A stretch of DNA of 64,000 nucleotides from Gordonia polyisoprenivorans NBRC 16320 = JCM 10675 (GCF_000241325.1 NZ_BAEI01000075.1:1-64000), one strand, 5' to 3'. Positions 18,043-27,044 are shown, counted from the first letter of the stretch. A program made the numbers and translations. Notes: a model not told the origin generated them from the letters alone.

Positions 18043-19047
18043 TCACCCCAGGGTGATCGCGTCCAACCGCTCCTTGATGAACTCCCCGGCAATCACATCG
18101 GGCCGCCCCGAGACCCGACCGACCGGCGGAGCCAGCGGAGTCACGACGGCGTCGTGATCGAGCTCGTAGAAGAAGATCAACGACACGAGATCCTCCTCCG
18201 GGCTCTCCGGCTGCGGTGGCAGCACACGATGACGCCCGGCCGGCCACCGTCCACCCGACCAGTACTCGAGAAGATCGCCGATGTTGATCGTGAGTGCGGT
18301 CGGATCGTACGGGGCGTCGGCCCAACCACTTTCGTCGCTGTACACCTGTAGGCCACCGGCTCCCGGTTCACGGTCGAGTACGGTGACGGTGCCGAAGTCG
18401 GTATGCGGGCCGATCCGGAATTGCCCGGGCTCGGGATCGCCGACGACCGTCATCGGCGGATAGTGGTTGATGTTCGACGTCCAGGTGGCATTGCCCGCCA
18501 GATTGCGGAACGGGTTGTCCTCACCGGCCTTACCCAGCGCCTCGGCCATCAGCGCGAGCAGGTCGTCGGAGAGAGCCTTCATCTGAGAAGTCCACGCGGT
18601 GAACAACTCCCGCAGTCGCGGGGTCTCGGTGGGCCAGACGTCGGGGGCGAACCAGTAGTCGTCGACCTCGGGAATCCCGACCGGAGTCTGTGCGCCGGAA
18701 TTGTAGGTCTCCTTCAGGTCCGGTGGTGTTTCGGTGCCCTCGGCGTAACCGTTGGCCTCCAGACCCGGGCCGATCCATCCGCGACCGCCGACGCCGACCG
18801 CATACTGTGCCTTGACCTCGGCGGGCAGGGCGAAGAATTCACGGGCCGCGGCACGCAACGCCGCCGGAAGGAACGGATCGATCCCGTGTCCGGTCACCAG
18901 CAGGAAACCGGCCTTCTGCAGGGATTCGTCGACGGCGGCACACACCTGCGCTGCGGCGTCCCCGCCCTGCCGCCATTGCTGCAGATCGACAGTGAGGATG
19001 GGGCTGGCGGTTTGGGGGTTCGCGGTTCGGGGGTTCGCGGCGGTCAT
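18043..19047 (-). CDS. Isopenicillin-N-synthase-like non-haem iron dioxygenase
   Basis: A 334-residue DIOX_N/2OG-Fe(II) double-stranded beta-helix protein. The iron ligands are H215, D217 (PHTDFGT) and H273 (GRHRV). The usual RxS motif that holds the 2-oxoglutarate carboxylate reads L287-V288-S289, so the arginine is missing. It is cytoplasmic. Its ATG overlaps the stop of the upstream cytosine deaminase gene by 4 bp and has GAGGAGA before it, so the two are coupled. The partner suggests a nucleobase substrate; fungal thymine 7-hydroxylase belongs to the same structural group. That function is an inference. Confidence 0.8.
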   Translation of the reverse strand: MTAANPRTANPQTASPILTVDLQQWRQGGDAAAQVCAAVDESLQKAGFLLVTGHGIDPFLPAALRAAAREFFALPAEVKAQYAVGVGGRGWIGPGLEANGYAEGTETPPDLKETYNSGAQTPVGIPEVDDYWFAPDVWPTETPRLRELFTAWTSQMKALSDDLLALMAEALGKAGEDNPFRNLAGNATWTSNINHYPPMTVVGDPEPGQFRIGPHTDFGTVTVLDREPGAGGLQVYSDESGWADAPYDPTALTINIGDLLEYWSGGRWPAGRHRVLPPQPESPEEDLVSLIFFYELDHDAVVTPLAPPVGRVSGRPDVIAGEFIKERLDAITLG

Positions 19048-19547
19048 GCTGTCTCCTCGGCTGGGTCGGACACGGTGTCGGCGACACCGATGTCCTCGTT
19101 CCACAGGTGCGGATGGCTCTCGATGAAGCCGCTCATCATCGCGATGCAGCGGTCGTCGTCGACGATGGTGACCTGCACTCCGAGCTCACGCAGCCAGTCC
19201 TGACCGCCGGAGAAGTTCGTCGTCTCGCCGATGACCACCGACCCGATCCCGAACTGTCGGATCAGCCCACTGCAGTACCAGCAGGGGGCGAGGGTGGTGA
19301 CCATGATCGTCGAGGAGTAGTCCCGTTGCCGGCCGGCGGCGCGGAAGGCGTCGGTCTCGCCGTGCACCGACGGATCGTCATGCTGCACGCGCCGATTGCG
19401 GCCCTGACCGAGCAGGGTGCCGTCGGCGGCGAACAGGGCGGCACCGATGGGGATACCGCCCTCGGCGAGACCGGTCTGCGCCTGGCCGTAGGCGACGTCG
19501 AGCAGTGATCGCGGGTCGAGCCCGGTGTCGGCAATCGTGGAGGTCAT
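19044..19547 (-). CDS. Cytosine deaminase of the yeast Fcy1 type
   Basis: A 167-residue zinc deaminase. Zinc ligands and proton shuttle are H62, E64 (VHGETDAF), C89 and C92 (TLAPCWYC), almost the same numbering as yeast cytosine deaminase. The C-terminal stretch (IGETTNFSGGQDW ... VDDDRCIAMM ... WNEDIG) also parallels the yeast enzyme rather than bacterial CodA or TadA. It should convert cytosine to uracil. It heads a two-gene unit with the dioxygenase-like gene and diverges from a PucR regulator by 87 bp. A guanine or other aminopyrimidine substrate cannot be excluded. Confidence 0.82.
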   Translation of the reverse strand: MTSTIADTGLDPRSLLDVAYGQAQTGLAEGGIPIGAALFAADGTLLGQGRNRRVQHDDPSVHGETDAFRAAGRQRDYSSTIMVTTLAPCWYCSGLIRQFGIGSVVIGETTNFSGGQDWLRELGVQVTIVDDDRCIAMMSGFIESHPHLWNEDIGVADTVSDPAEETA

Positions 19548-19621
19548 GCTTCGAGGGTGCCGTCGGGCGCGGCCGTACTCAACCGACAAATCGTCCGGTC
19601 GCGAGTGAGCGTCAACGGGCA

Positions 19622-19627
19622 TATCGT
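19622..19627 (+). promoter_or_regulatory. -10 hexamer TATCGT, leaderless start of the PucR gene
   Basis: TATCGT ends 7 nt before the GTG at 19635, with no ribosome site between. Confidence 0.45.
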
Positions 19628-19634
19628 CTGCGTC

Positions 19635-21203
19635 GTGTCTGAATCTCCGCTGCCCGCCGCACCGTCGCTCACCCTGCGGCACATGGTCGAGACGCACCTC
19701 GCCCCGGCCGCCCCACGTGTGCTGACCGCGCACGACCGGCTCGACGCTGCGGTGAGCTGGGTGCATTCCAGCGAGATCTTCGAGATCGGCCCGCTGCTGA
19801 CCGGTGGCGAACTCTTGCTCACCACCGGCCTGGGCTTGGCGGGCCTTGATGCCGGTACCCGTCGCCATTACGTGCGTGACCTGGCCGAACGCGGCGTCGC
19901 CGGGTTGGCGTTCGAGGTCGGCCGCAGCTTCGACGCGGTACCCGAGGAGATGATTCGCGAGGGTTCGGCCGCGCACCTCCCGATCATCGAATTGACGCGG
20001 ATCGTGCCGTTCATCGAGGTCTGCCGGACGGCCAACACCGAGATCGTGTCCGAGGAGGTCGGCGACCTGCGGCTGCGCAGTGGACTCGACGCGACCCTGC
20101 ACGACGACCTCGCCCGCGGCGCCGCGGCCGCGATGATCGAGCACATCGCCGAGGTGACCGGGACACCGATCGTCGTGGTGGGTAGTGGCGGCGCCCTGCT
20201 GGCGGTACACGGTGTGAACGACGATCGGGCCGCGTGGCGCGTGGTCGACGGCGCGATCGCCGCGCAACCGATCACCTTGCGCGGCCGCGAGATCGGGCAG
20301 GTCTTCGCGGGACAAAGCGCGTCCTCGATACCCGCCGCACGTGTGCAGGCGCTGCTCGGTGTCGGAGCCGGACCGCTGGCGGCGGTGCTGACCCGATCAG
20401 GTGGGCGGTCGTCCATCGGTGCGCAACTGGTGGCCGAGCTCGTCGACCGTCGGCCTCTGCGGCGCGCGGATCTTCTTGCGCGGCTGTCGACGTCGGGTTT
20501 GCCGGTCGGTGACAAGGCCGTGCTCGTCCCGGTGGCCGGCCACGCACCCGACACCCGGATGGTCGAGACGGCGTTGTCGGCGGCCACGGATCTCGGCGGA
20601 CTCGTCCACGCCACCGTCGATGCGACCGTCTACGGCCTCGTCGTGACCACCGACGCCGGACTCACCGAACCGGCCGAGAAGGTCCGCGCGGCGCTGGCCG
20701 ACGATCCGCGGCGCCTCGGCCGGCTCACCGTCGTCGTCGGGACGCCATGCCCGCTCGCCGGCACCGGCGCGGGTCCCGGCCTCGCCCTGACGTTGGCCGA
20801 CGAACTCCGCATCTGTTCGGAAAGGCTGGGTGTGGCAGTCGAATTGCGCTCTGCCGGCGGCACGGCCACCGACATCAGGACCAGCCGTGAACTCGTCTCC
20901 GACGCCGCGGCGCGCGAGTTGTCGGACGGATTACGCAGCGAGCTGAGCCGCATCATCGAGCCGCTGGTACGCCAGGATGCGACGTCGTCCTCGCAACTCG
21001 TCCATACTCTCGAAGTTCATCTCACGTACGGATGCAGCGCCACCCGCTCGGCCGAGGCCCTCCACATCGGGCGCCAGAGTCTGTATCAGCGCCTCGATCG
21101 TATTCGCGCCTTACTCGGCTTCGACCCGACCGCCCCGGCCATGTACGCATCAATCCTGCTGGCCATCAACGTCTTCCACTCCCGGGCTGCACATCAGCGG
21201 TGA
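19635..21203 (+). CDS. PucR-family transcriptional regulator
   Basis: A 522-residue regulator. N-terminal purine-catabolism-regulator-like domain (about 10-130, with GELLLTTGLGL), a GGDEF-like middle, and the C-terminal PucR helix-turn-helix (LVHTLEVHLTYGCSATRSAEALHIGRQSLYQRLDRIRALLG). PucR proteins usually control purine or pyrimidine breakdown. It is divergent from the cytosine deaminase/dioxygenase pair and probably regulates it. The NCS1 nucleobase permease lies 2.2 kb further on, past an inserted HNH element. An in-frame ATG at 19557 is less likely than the GTG, which has a -10 at leaderless spacing. Confidence 0.87.
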   Translation: MSESPLPAAPSLTLRHMVETHLAPAAPRVLTAHDRLDAAVSWVHSSEIFEIGPLLTGGELLLTTGLGLAGLDAGTRRHYVRDLAERGVAGLAFEVGRSFDAVPEEMIREGSAAHLPIIELTRIVPFIEVCRTANTEIVSEEVGDLRLRSGLDATLHDDLARGAAAAMIEHIAEVTGTPIVVVGSGGALLAVHGVNDDRAAWRVVDGAIAAQPITLRGREIGQVFAGQSASSIPAARVQALLGVGAGPLAAVLTRSGGRSSIGAQLVAELVDRRPLRRADLLARLSTSGLPVGDKAVLVPVAGHAPDTRMVETALSAATDLGGLVHATVDATVYGLVVTTDAGLTEPAEKVRAALADDPRRLGRLTVVVGTPCPLAGTGAGPGLALTLADELRICSERLGVAVELRSAGGTATDIRTSRELVSDAAARELSDGLRSELSRIIEPLVRQDATSSSQLVHTLEVHLTYGCSATRSAEALHIGRQSLYQRLDRIRALLGFDPTAPAMYASILLAINVFHSRAAHQR

Positions 21204-21280
21204 GTTCCCGCCGCAGCCATCCGCTGGTCGAGGAGTCCCTCCCCCGATGGTCAAGGACCCCGCTCCCCGAGCGCCCCCCC

Positions 21281-21321
21281 GATGGTCGAGGTGCGAGCCG
21301 CGTGCGGCGAGCCTCGAGACC
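21281..21321 (+). repeat. REP-like unit, type A
   Basis: A 41-bp unit beginning GATGGTCGAGGTGCGAG and ending GCCTCGAGACC. The ends can pair (GGTCGAGG with CCTCGAGACC, one bulge). Near-identical copies occur at 23072-23112 and 23296-23335. Confidence 0.75.
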
Positions 21322-21480
21322 CGGCGAGACAACAAGCCTCCCAACCACATCGAACATCCACAGCTGAATCCGCACCCCCTACCACACCCCACCGACAGAA
21401 AACTGCTCCCTGCAGACCACCGAAACCCGTTGTCCACAAGCACTTTTCCCTCCCCAGAATCATCGAACACCCTTGCCCTA

Positions 21481-21494
21481 ATCCATATGTTCGA
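21481..21494 (+). promoter_or_regulatory. Possible degenerate SOS box before the DUF222 gene
   Basis: ATCCATATGTTCGA contains a perfect right half (GTTCGA) of the mycobacterial LexA box TCGAAC-N4-GTTCGA, but its left half is poor. Some M. tuberculosis 13E12 genes are LexA-controlled, which is why I record it. Confidence 0.25.
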
Positions 21495-21538
21495 GTACCA
21501 TGGAGGCATTACACCGATCACCCACCGGGGAGGGGCCC

Positions 21539-22828
21539 ATGATCGAATCCACTACAGTCCTTGACGCGGAAACCGTTGACGCCGAAGCAGTCTTCGCCAC
21601 CATCGTCACCCAACTCAGCGACCTGCAATGGAATCCGGAGATGACCGGGCCGCAAGCCTTCGGCGCGATGAAACAAGTCCTGTTGTTGCGCAATCTGGTC
21701 GATCACCACGCCACCACCCTCACCGGCGAGATGGACCGGCTGGGCGTGGCCGATCACAAGACCACCCGACTGCGGGAGTTGTTGATCAGCATGGGTTGCG
21801 CACCTGCCGTCGCAGGTCGGTATGTGCGGGTCGCCGCCACCACCGATGTGGATCTGTTGTTGGCACATGCCGCGGACGGGTCCATCTCGTCCGAACACGC
21901 CGATGCCATCGTGCGCGGGTTGGCGCACATCGATACCCGATGCCCCGAACCTTTGGACACCGTGCGACGGTGTGAATACCTCCAAAAGCTGCTGTCGCAT
22001 TACTTTGCCGGTTTCACCCCCGCCGAGATCAACATCTACGCGCGGCAGTTGGGTAACGAGTTGGCGGCCGAAACACCGGGCGGGTTACCGGCCGCCGAGG
22101 ACAAGTCGATCAACTCCTACAGCGACCGCATCACCGACGACGGACGGTTGGAGATCTCGGCGAACCTCGACATCATCGCCGGGGAGAAAACCAGAACTCT
22201 GATGGAAACCTTGTCGGCGCCCAAGCCTCAACCCGACGGCTCCCCCGACCCCCGCACACCCGAACAAATCTGCGCGGCCGCGTTCGAGACGATTGTTGAA
22301 CTCGCGGCACGAGGCTTGGCCGACACCACGTTCTCGGCGAAACCGACCAACGGCCTGTTATGGACATGGTCGGCTGACAACCCGGCACTGGGCGGGAATT
22401 TGCAGAACATGGGCGCCATCACCGAAGCAACCGCGAAAATGCTGTCGTGCGACACAACCATCACCAAAATCATCCTCGACCCCAACGGGGTGCCCCTCAG
22501 CGTCGGCGAAGAAAAACGCTTCTTCACCCCCGGCCAACGCAAAGCACTACTCGTCCGGGATCGCGGATGCATCAAATGCGGCGCGCACGCTGGACGCTGC
22601 CAAGGACACCACCTCGTCCACTGGAGCAAGGGCGGGCCCACCGACCTCGACAACGGATGCCTGCTGTGCACCAGCTGCCACGATGATGTGCATCACCACG
22701 GCTGGGACATCATCATGGGATTCGACCGGCACCCCTGGTTGATCCCACCCGCCAGCATCGACCCGAAACGCCGACCCGTGCCGTCGTATCACCGTAGAAC
22801 CATGCGACTCGACGACGCCGCAGCCTGA
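21539..22828 (+). CDS. DUF222/HNH endonuclease, 13E12-repeat family
   Basis: A 429-residue protein: helical DUF222 domain (about 10-270), then a C-terminal HNH nuclease with zinc-type cysteines and the core GHHLVHWSKGGPTDLDNGCLLC followed by HHHGW. These multi-copy genes are common in Mycobacterium, Gordonia and relatives. They behave like dispersed repeat elements; function is unknown and homing-type spread is only suspected. GGGGAGGGG lies before the ATG. The gene is flanked by REP-like repeats and separates the PucR regulator from the nucleobase permease, consistent with insertion into that locus. Confidence 0.88.
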   Translation: MIESTTVLDAETVDAEAVFATIVTQLSDLQWNPEMTGPQAFGAMKQVLLLRNLVDHHATTLTGEMDRLGVADHKTTRLRELLISMGCAPAVAGRYVRVAATTDVDLLLAHAADGSISSEHADAIVRGLAHIDTRCPEPLDTVRRCEYLQKLLSHYFAGFTPAEINIYARQLGNELAAETPGGLPAAEDKSINSYSDRITDDGRLEISANLDIIAGEKTRTLMETLSAPKPQPDGSPDPRTPEQICAAAFETIVELAARGLADTTFSAKPTNGLLWTWSADNPALGGNLQNMGAITEATAKMLSCDTTITKIILDPNGVPLSVGEEKRFFTPGQRKALLVRDRGCIKCGAHAGRCQGHHLVHWSKGGPTDLDNGCLLCTSCHDDVHHHGWDIIMGFDRHPWLIPPASIDPKRRPVPSYHRRTMRLDDAAA

Positions 22829-23369
22829 CCTACCCTGCCCCACTACCTGATTCCTTGCACCCGGCATCGCCGGGACCGCATCTGTTGTTTGAGAACTCCA
22901 TAGAGATAATCCCCTCCCGATGGTCGAGGTGTGGTGCCGCCTGTGGCCCGGACTACTTTCGGCACAAGGGGTCTCGAGGCTCGTCGCTGGCACTCCTCGG
23001 CACCTCGACCATCGGGATGGGACGACCACCGGGAAGGGCGAGTATCCTTCCATGGCGAGTCGTCTCCCCCCGATGGTCGAGGTGCGAGCCGCGTGCGGCG
23101 AGCCTCGAGACCACTTGCAGCAGCGCTGAAACCGGACCACCGTGCCCCGGACTCCTTTCAGCACAACAGGTCTCGAGGCTCGTCGCTAGCGCTCCTCGGC
23201 ACCTCGACCATCGGGATGGGGCGGCCATCGGATGGGAAGGCCTGGAGCATTCCGCGCGGGGTGGGACGGCCACCGGGATGGGAACGGTCCCTCCGCTGGT
23301 CGAGGTGCGAGCCGCGTGCGGCGAGCCCCGAGACCGCCGCAAGTAAACGCTGGAACCCTACGCCTCGTG
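22829..23369. repeat. 541-bp gene-free region with clustered REP-like repeats
   Basis: Contains a fragment at 22919-22931; type B units in minus orientation at 22970-23015 and 23169-23214 (GGTCTCGAGGCTCGTCGCT ... CACCTCGACCATCGG); and type A units in plus orientation at 23072-23112 and 23296-23335. Between them the words GGGATGGGACG, GGCCACCGGGATGGGA and CCGGACTCCTTTCAGCAC also recur in variant form. The alternating orientation gives facing pairs able to form large hairpins. No coding potential is seen. Confidence 0.75.
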
Positions 23370-24776
23370 TCAGCCGTACTGCTGCACCGACTTCTCGACC
23401 CGGGAGCGGGCCAGGAGGAGGTAGGCGATGAAGGCGATGGCGAAGCCGACGAAGGCGCCGATGTCACCGAGTTCGGGTACCGCCCGGACGACGAAGCCGA
23501 TGAAGCGTTCCTGGTTGCAGAACAACAGGACCGAGGCGACGAGAGCTATGACGAAGGCGGCCAGACCACCCCAGTTGGTGTACTTGCGGTCGTAGAGGAG
23601 TTCGAGGGATGGCGGCTCGCGTCGCAGCACACGGTCGGCGAAGACCACGCCGAGCCAGGGACCGATCCAGTACGCGACCAGCAGCAGGAACGCCTCATAG
23701 GAGGCCGCAGCGTCGGCCAGCGCCCACCAGGCGACGAGGAACCCGACGACACCGAAGAACACCGACACCAGTGCCCGCTGCGCGCCGACCGGGAGTTTGA
23801 ACCCCATTGTCACGAAAGCCATTGCGCCCGAGTACACATTGATGGCGTTGGCGGCGATCGCTCCCACCGCGATGGCCAGCAGGGTGAGGTCGGCGATGGC
23901 CGACGGGAAGTTGGCGGTGAATGCGTCCGTGGGATTGTCCGACGTCGGCGCACCGATCGTCATCGACGCGGCGCCGACCACCATCAGCAGCGTGCACGAG
24001 AGGAACAGGCCGGCCGAGGCGAACAGTCCGGTCTGCATCTTAGACACGGTCGGCGGCAGGTAGCGGGTGTAGTCCGCGGCGTAGGGCGTCCAGCCCGCCG
24101 TGTAGCCGAACGAGGCGCCCACGGCGAGGAGGAAGCCCCCCATCGAGAAACCACCCTCGGCCGAGCCCGCCGACACGTCGGACTTGCTGAAGATGATGAC
24201 CGCGCCGATGAGGAAGACGATCGCGAGGATCGGGGCCGCCAGGCGCTCGAAGCGCTGCACCAGATTGTGGCCGAAGAACGCAAATGCCGTCTGTAGCACC
24301 ACGATCACGATGAGTCCGGCGAGCGGCGTGATGCCGAGCAGGGTCGCCAGGGCGAAGGCGCCGCTGACGCTGTTGGTGGCAAACCACCCGACGCCGCACA
24401 TCACCGCCATGAACGTCGCCGGCAGGATGTTGCCATTGTGACCGAAGGCCAAGCGCCCCAACACCATCTGCGGTACACCGTGCAGCGGTCCCTCGGCGGA
24501 GAGCAGGAAGTGCGCGACCGCACCGAGCAGGTTGCCGAGCACCACGGCGCCGACGGCCTGCCAGAATGACAGCCCGAAGTAGGCGACCGAGATGACGCCG
24601 ACGAAGATCGTGGCGAACTCCAGGTTCGGCGCCGTCCACGTCCAGAACAGGCCGCGGGGTTTGCCGTGCCGGGCCTCGAGAGGAATCGGCTCGTTGCCGC
24701 CGGGTTCGACGGCGAGAACCTTGCCGCCGTACTCGACGGCTGCCGGATCGGCGGAAATATCGGGTGTAGCTGTCAT
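23370..24776 (-). CDS. NCS1-family nucleobase permease (cytosine/purine type)
   Basis: A 468-residue, 12-helix permease. Family motifs: the N-terminal LFWTWTAPNLEFATIFVG, GxxG segments with GHNGNILPA, WTPYAADYTRYLP and AANAINVYSGAM. NCS1 carriers import cytosine, purines, uracil or allantoin with protons or sodium. I chose the ATG at 24776; the frame reaches 24860 but those residues are basic and atypical. A CAGTAT -10-like hexamer lies 4 nt upstream. The cytosine deaminase and PucR gene on the other side of the HNH element make a cytosine or related base the best guess. Confidence 0.87.
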   Translation of the reverse strand: MTATPDISADPAAVEYGGKVLAVEPGGNEPIPLEARHGKPRGLFWTWTAPNLEFATIFVGVISVAYFGLSFWQAVGAVVLGNLLGAVAHFLLSAEGPLHGVPQMVLGRLAFGHNGNILPATFMAVMCGVGWFATNSVSGAFALATLLGITPLAGLIVIVVLQTAFAFFGHNLVQRFERLAAPILAIVFLIGAVIIFSKSDVSAGSAEGGFSMGGFLLAVGASFGYTAGWTPYAADYTRYLPPTVSKMQTGLFASAGLFLSCTLLMVVGAASMTIGAPTSDNPTDAFTANFPSAIADLTLLAIAVGAIAANAINVYSGAMAFVTMGFKLPVGAQRALVSVFFGVVGFLVAWWALADAAASYEAFLLLVAYWIGPWLGVVFADRVLRREPPSLELLYDRKYTNWGGLAAFVIALVASVLLFCNQERFIGFVVRAVPELGDIGAFVGFAIAFIAYLLLARSRVEKSVQQYG

Positions 24777-24867
24777 GGCGATACTGTGCTGCGTCCACCT
24801 CCACCCGGCAACCGACGATCTGTCAGTTGATCGCTGCCCACGGCGGGACAATCCGCCCACCCCGCTC

Positions 24868-25497
24868 TCAGCCCACGATCACCACGTGCAAGGTGCGCGG
24901 ACCGTGCACGCCTTCAACACGGTCGAGTTCGATGTCGCTGGTGGCACTGGGCCCGCTGATCCAGGTTTGCGGGCGTGCGGCAGCACCGTCGGCGATCAGC
25001 CGAGCGACGGCCTCGGGGACGTCGCTGACGATCTGTGCGGCGTCGACGATGCAGAGGTGGACGTCGGGCACCAGCGACAACGCACGCCGACCCTGCCCGG
25101 CGCCGTGGTCCAACACGATGGTGCCGGTGTTGGCGATCCCGACGGCGGCCGTGGTCACCACCGCACCGACCCGGTCGAGCTGCGTCGGGGAGAGTGTCTC
25201 GTCATCGATCCAGTTCTCCTCGACGCCCAGTAGCGAGCGCAACGCCGGGTCGGCGAGCACCGGCCCGTCGACGTCGGCCAGCGCCGCAGAGATCCGTTGT
25301 GCCAGGTCGTGCTCTCCGACGCGCTCGACGACGGCACGGTAGTCGGCCACGCGCTCGGCGAATCGTTCGACGGTGTCGAGATCACCGGTCGGCACCGCTT
25401 GTCCGTAGTCCCAGTCGATGTCGCTTTCACGTGTGGCGTCGTCGACGTCGGAGATCGCGGCTCGCACACGGGTCAGGATCTCCTCGCGGGCGCTCAT
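24868..25497 (-). CDS. lutC: LutC/YkgG-like LUD-domain protein, L-lactate oxidation
   Basis: A 209-residue LUD-domain protein, last gene of the lutABC operon. Its ATG overlaps the lutB stop by 4 bp. Conserved patches include VGIANTGTIVLDHGAGQGRRALSLVPDVHLCIV. LutA, LutB and LutC form the iron-sulfur L-lactate dehydrogenase complex that oxidises lactate to pyruvate. A longer frame back to 25542 would remove the overlap and has no better start. The 91-bp gap downstream holds the permease promoter region of the next locus. Confidence 0.88.
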   Translation of the reverse strand: MSAREEILTRVRAAISDVDDATRESDIDWDYGQAVPTGDLDTVERFAERVADYRAVVERVGEHDLAQRISAALADVDGPVLADPALRSLLGVEENWIDDETLSPTQLDRVGAVVTTAAVGIANTGTIVLDHGAGQGRRALSLVPDVHLCIVDAAQIVSDVPEAVARLIADGAAARPQTWISGPSATSDIELDRVEGVHGPRTLHVVIVG

Positions 25498-27044
25498 CGG
25501 TCCTCCTCCCCGGCCGCACGGTTCCCGCGTTCGCGTTTCCACCAGTCGCGGAACGATTCCGCGGGCGGCACCGGGACGTCACGGGCCGAGCTCCACGCCG
25601 ACAACGGCCACGGCAGGGCACCGATCGTCGTCCGCTTGCCGAAGAACCGGTGACTGGTGGTGGCCGCCTTCTGCGCCGCCTCGAGCCGCCGATGGTCGGC
25701 GAACATCCACGCGCCGGCCTTCATCGCGGCGGCCTCACCGCTCGGCAGACCACCGCGCTTCTCATCGACGACACGAGTTCGTAAGTGCACCAATATGTCC
25801 GGGATGTTGATACGCACGGGACACACATCGAAGCACGCCCCGCACAAACTCGACGCGAACGGCAGCGACTTGTCGACCTCCGACGACGTACCCCGTAGCT
25901 GCGGTGTGAGGATCGCGCCGATCGGCCCGGGATAGACCGAGCCGTAGGCGTGTCCGCCGGCGCGCTCGTACACCGGACACACATTCAGGCACGCCGAACA
26001 TCTGATGCAGCGCAACGCATCTCGGCCGACCTCGTCGGCGAGCACGTCGGTGCGATGGTTGTCCAACAAGACGATGTGCACGTTCTGCGGTCCGTCACCG
26101 GGGGTGACGCCGGTCCAGATCGAGGTGTACGGGTTCTCGCGCTCCCCGGTACTCGACCGCGGTAGCACCTGCAGGAAGACCTCGAGGTCAGACCAGGTGG
26201 GCAGGATCTTCTCGATCCCGACCACCGAGATCAGCGTTTCCGGCAGGGTCAGGCACATGCGGCCGTTGCCCTCGGATTCGACGACGACGAGACTGCCGGT
26301 GTCGGCGACCGCGAAGTTCGCGCCGCTGATGCCGACCTTGGCGCGTAAGAACTTCTCGCGCAGGTGAAGTCGTGCGGCCTCGGCGAGCCGCTTGGGATCG
26401 TCGGTGAGATCGTCGGGTGCCGGGCGGCCGACCTCTTTCATCCTTCGCCGGAAGATCTCGCGGACCTCGCTGCGATTGCGGTGGATGGCCGGCACGAGGA
26501 TGTGACTGGGCCAGTCGTCGCCGAGTTGGACGATGAGTTCGGCGAGATCGGTTTCCCAGGCGTTGATCCCCGCCTCCTGCAGGGCTTCATTGAGTTCGAT
26601 CTCCTGGGTGGCCATCGATTTGACCTTGACCACCTCGTCGGCTCCGGTCTGACGAACCAGGTCGACGACGATCCGGTTGGCCTCCTGCGCATCCCGGGCC
26701 CAGTGCACCACCGCCCCCGCGGCACTCGCCTTCTCCTCGAACTCGATCAGATAGCGGTCGAGGTTGCGCAGGGTACGGTTCTTGATCTGTTCGGCAGCGA
26801 CGCGCAACTGCTCCCAGTTGTCGAGTTCGCCGACCACCCCGGCGCGCTTCGTGCGGATGATCCCGGTGGCGTGGGCGAGATTTCGACGTTGGGTGGTGTT
26901 GGCCAGCTCGGTCCTGGCGGCCTCGGGGAACTTCGGCATTCCGACGAAGGTCGAGGTGACCCCGACGTGCGGATGGCCGGAGCCCAACGCCAGTGACGGT
27001 GCCATCGTGGGCATCTCGTGCACCGGGTCGCGAGAGGTGGTCAT
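25494..27044 (-). CDS. lutB: LutB, iron-sulfur L-lactate oxidation subunit
   Basis: A 516-residue protein with an N-terminal LUD domain and a C-terminal ferredoxin-type part. Two 4Fe-4S motifs are visible: CIRCSACLNVCPVYE (near residue 330) and CGACFDVCPV (near 395), and a DUF3390-like tail follows. It passes electrons from lactate towards the quinone pool together with LutA and LutC. The ATG at 27044 overlaps the lutA stop by 4 bp. The central operon position and length are typical. Confidence 0.92.
   Translation of the reverse strand: MTTSRDPVHEMPTMAPSLALGSGHPHVGVTSTFVGMPKFPEAARTELANTTQRRNLAHATGIIRTKRAGVVGELDNWEQLRVAAEQIKNRTLRNLDRYLIEFEEKASAAGAVVHWARDAQEANRIVVDLVRQTGADEVVKVKSMATQEIELNEALQEAGINAWETDLAELIVQLGDDWPSHILVPAIHRNRSEVREIFRRRMKEVGRPAPDDLTDDPKRLAEAARLHLREKFLRAKVGISGANFAVADTGSLVVVESEGNGRMCLTLPETLISVVGIEKILPTWSDLEVFLQVLPRSSTGERENPYTSIWTGVTPGDGPQNVHIVLLDNHRTDVLADEVGRDALRCIRCSACLNVCPVYERAGGHAYGSVYPGPIGAILTPQLRGTSSEVDKSLPFASSLCGACFDVCPVRINIPDILVHLRTRVVDEKRGGLPSGEAAAMKAGAWMFADHRRLEAAQKAATTSHRFFGKRTTIGALPWPLSAWSSARDVPVPPAESFRDWWKRERGNRAAGEEDR

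Larger units (their letters stand above)
21204..21538. other. 335-bp gap between the PucR and DUF222 genes
   Basis: It holds one REP-like unit (21281-21321), a degenerate neighbouring copy around 21228-21262, an AT-richer stretch, and the DUF222 promoter region with a GTTCGA half-site. No gene is visible. Confidence 0.6.

Noticed and set aside
19548-19634. PucR operator in the divergent gap
   Set aside because: Only 3-bp dyads such as GAC-N5-GTC are present, within chance.
19044-20315. Long upstream extension of the cytosine deaminase frame
   Set aside because: It runs antisense through the PucR gene; family similarity begins at the ATG at 19547.
21500-22828. DUF222/HNH gene as an insertion sequence
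   Set aside because: No terminal inverted repeats or target duplication can be defined around it; kept as a repeat-family gene rather than an IS.
22919-23335. Clustered repeats that could look like a CRISPR array
   Set aside because: Units alternate in orientation, spacing is irregular and there are no cas genes; they fit REP-like palindromic repeats.
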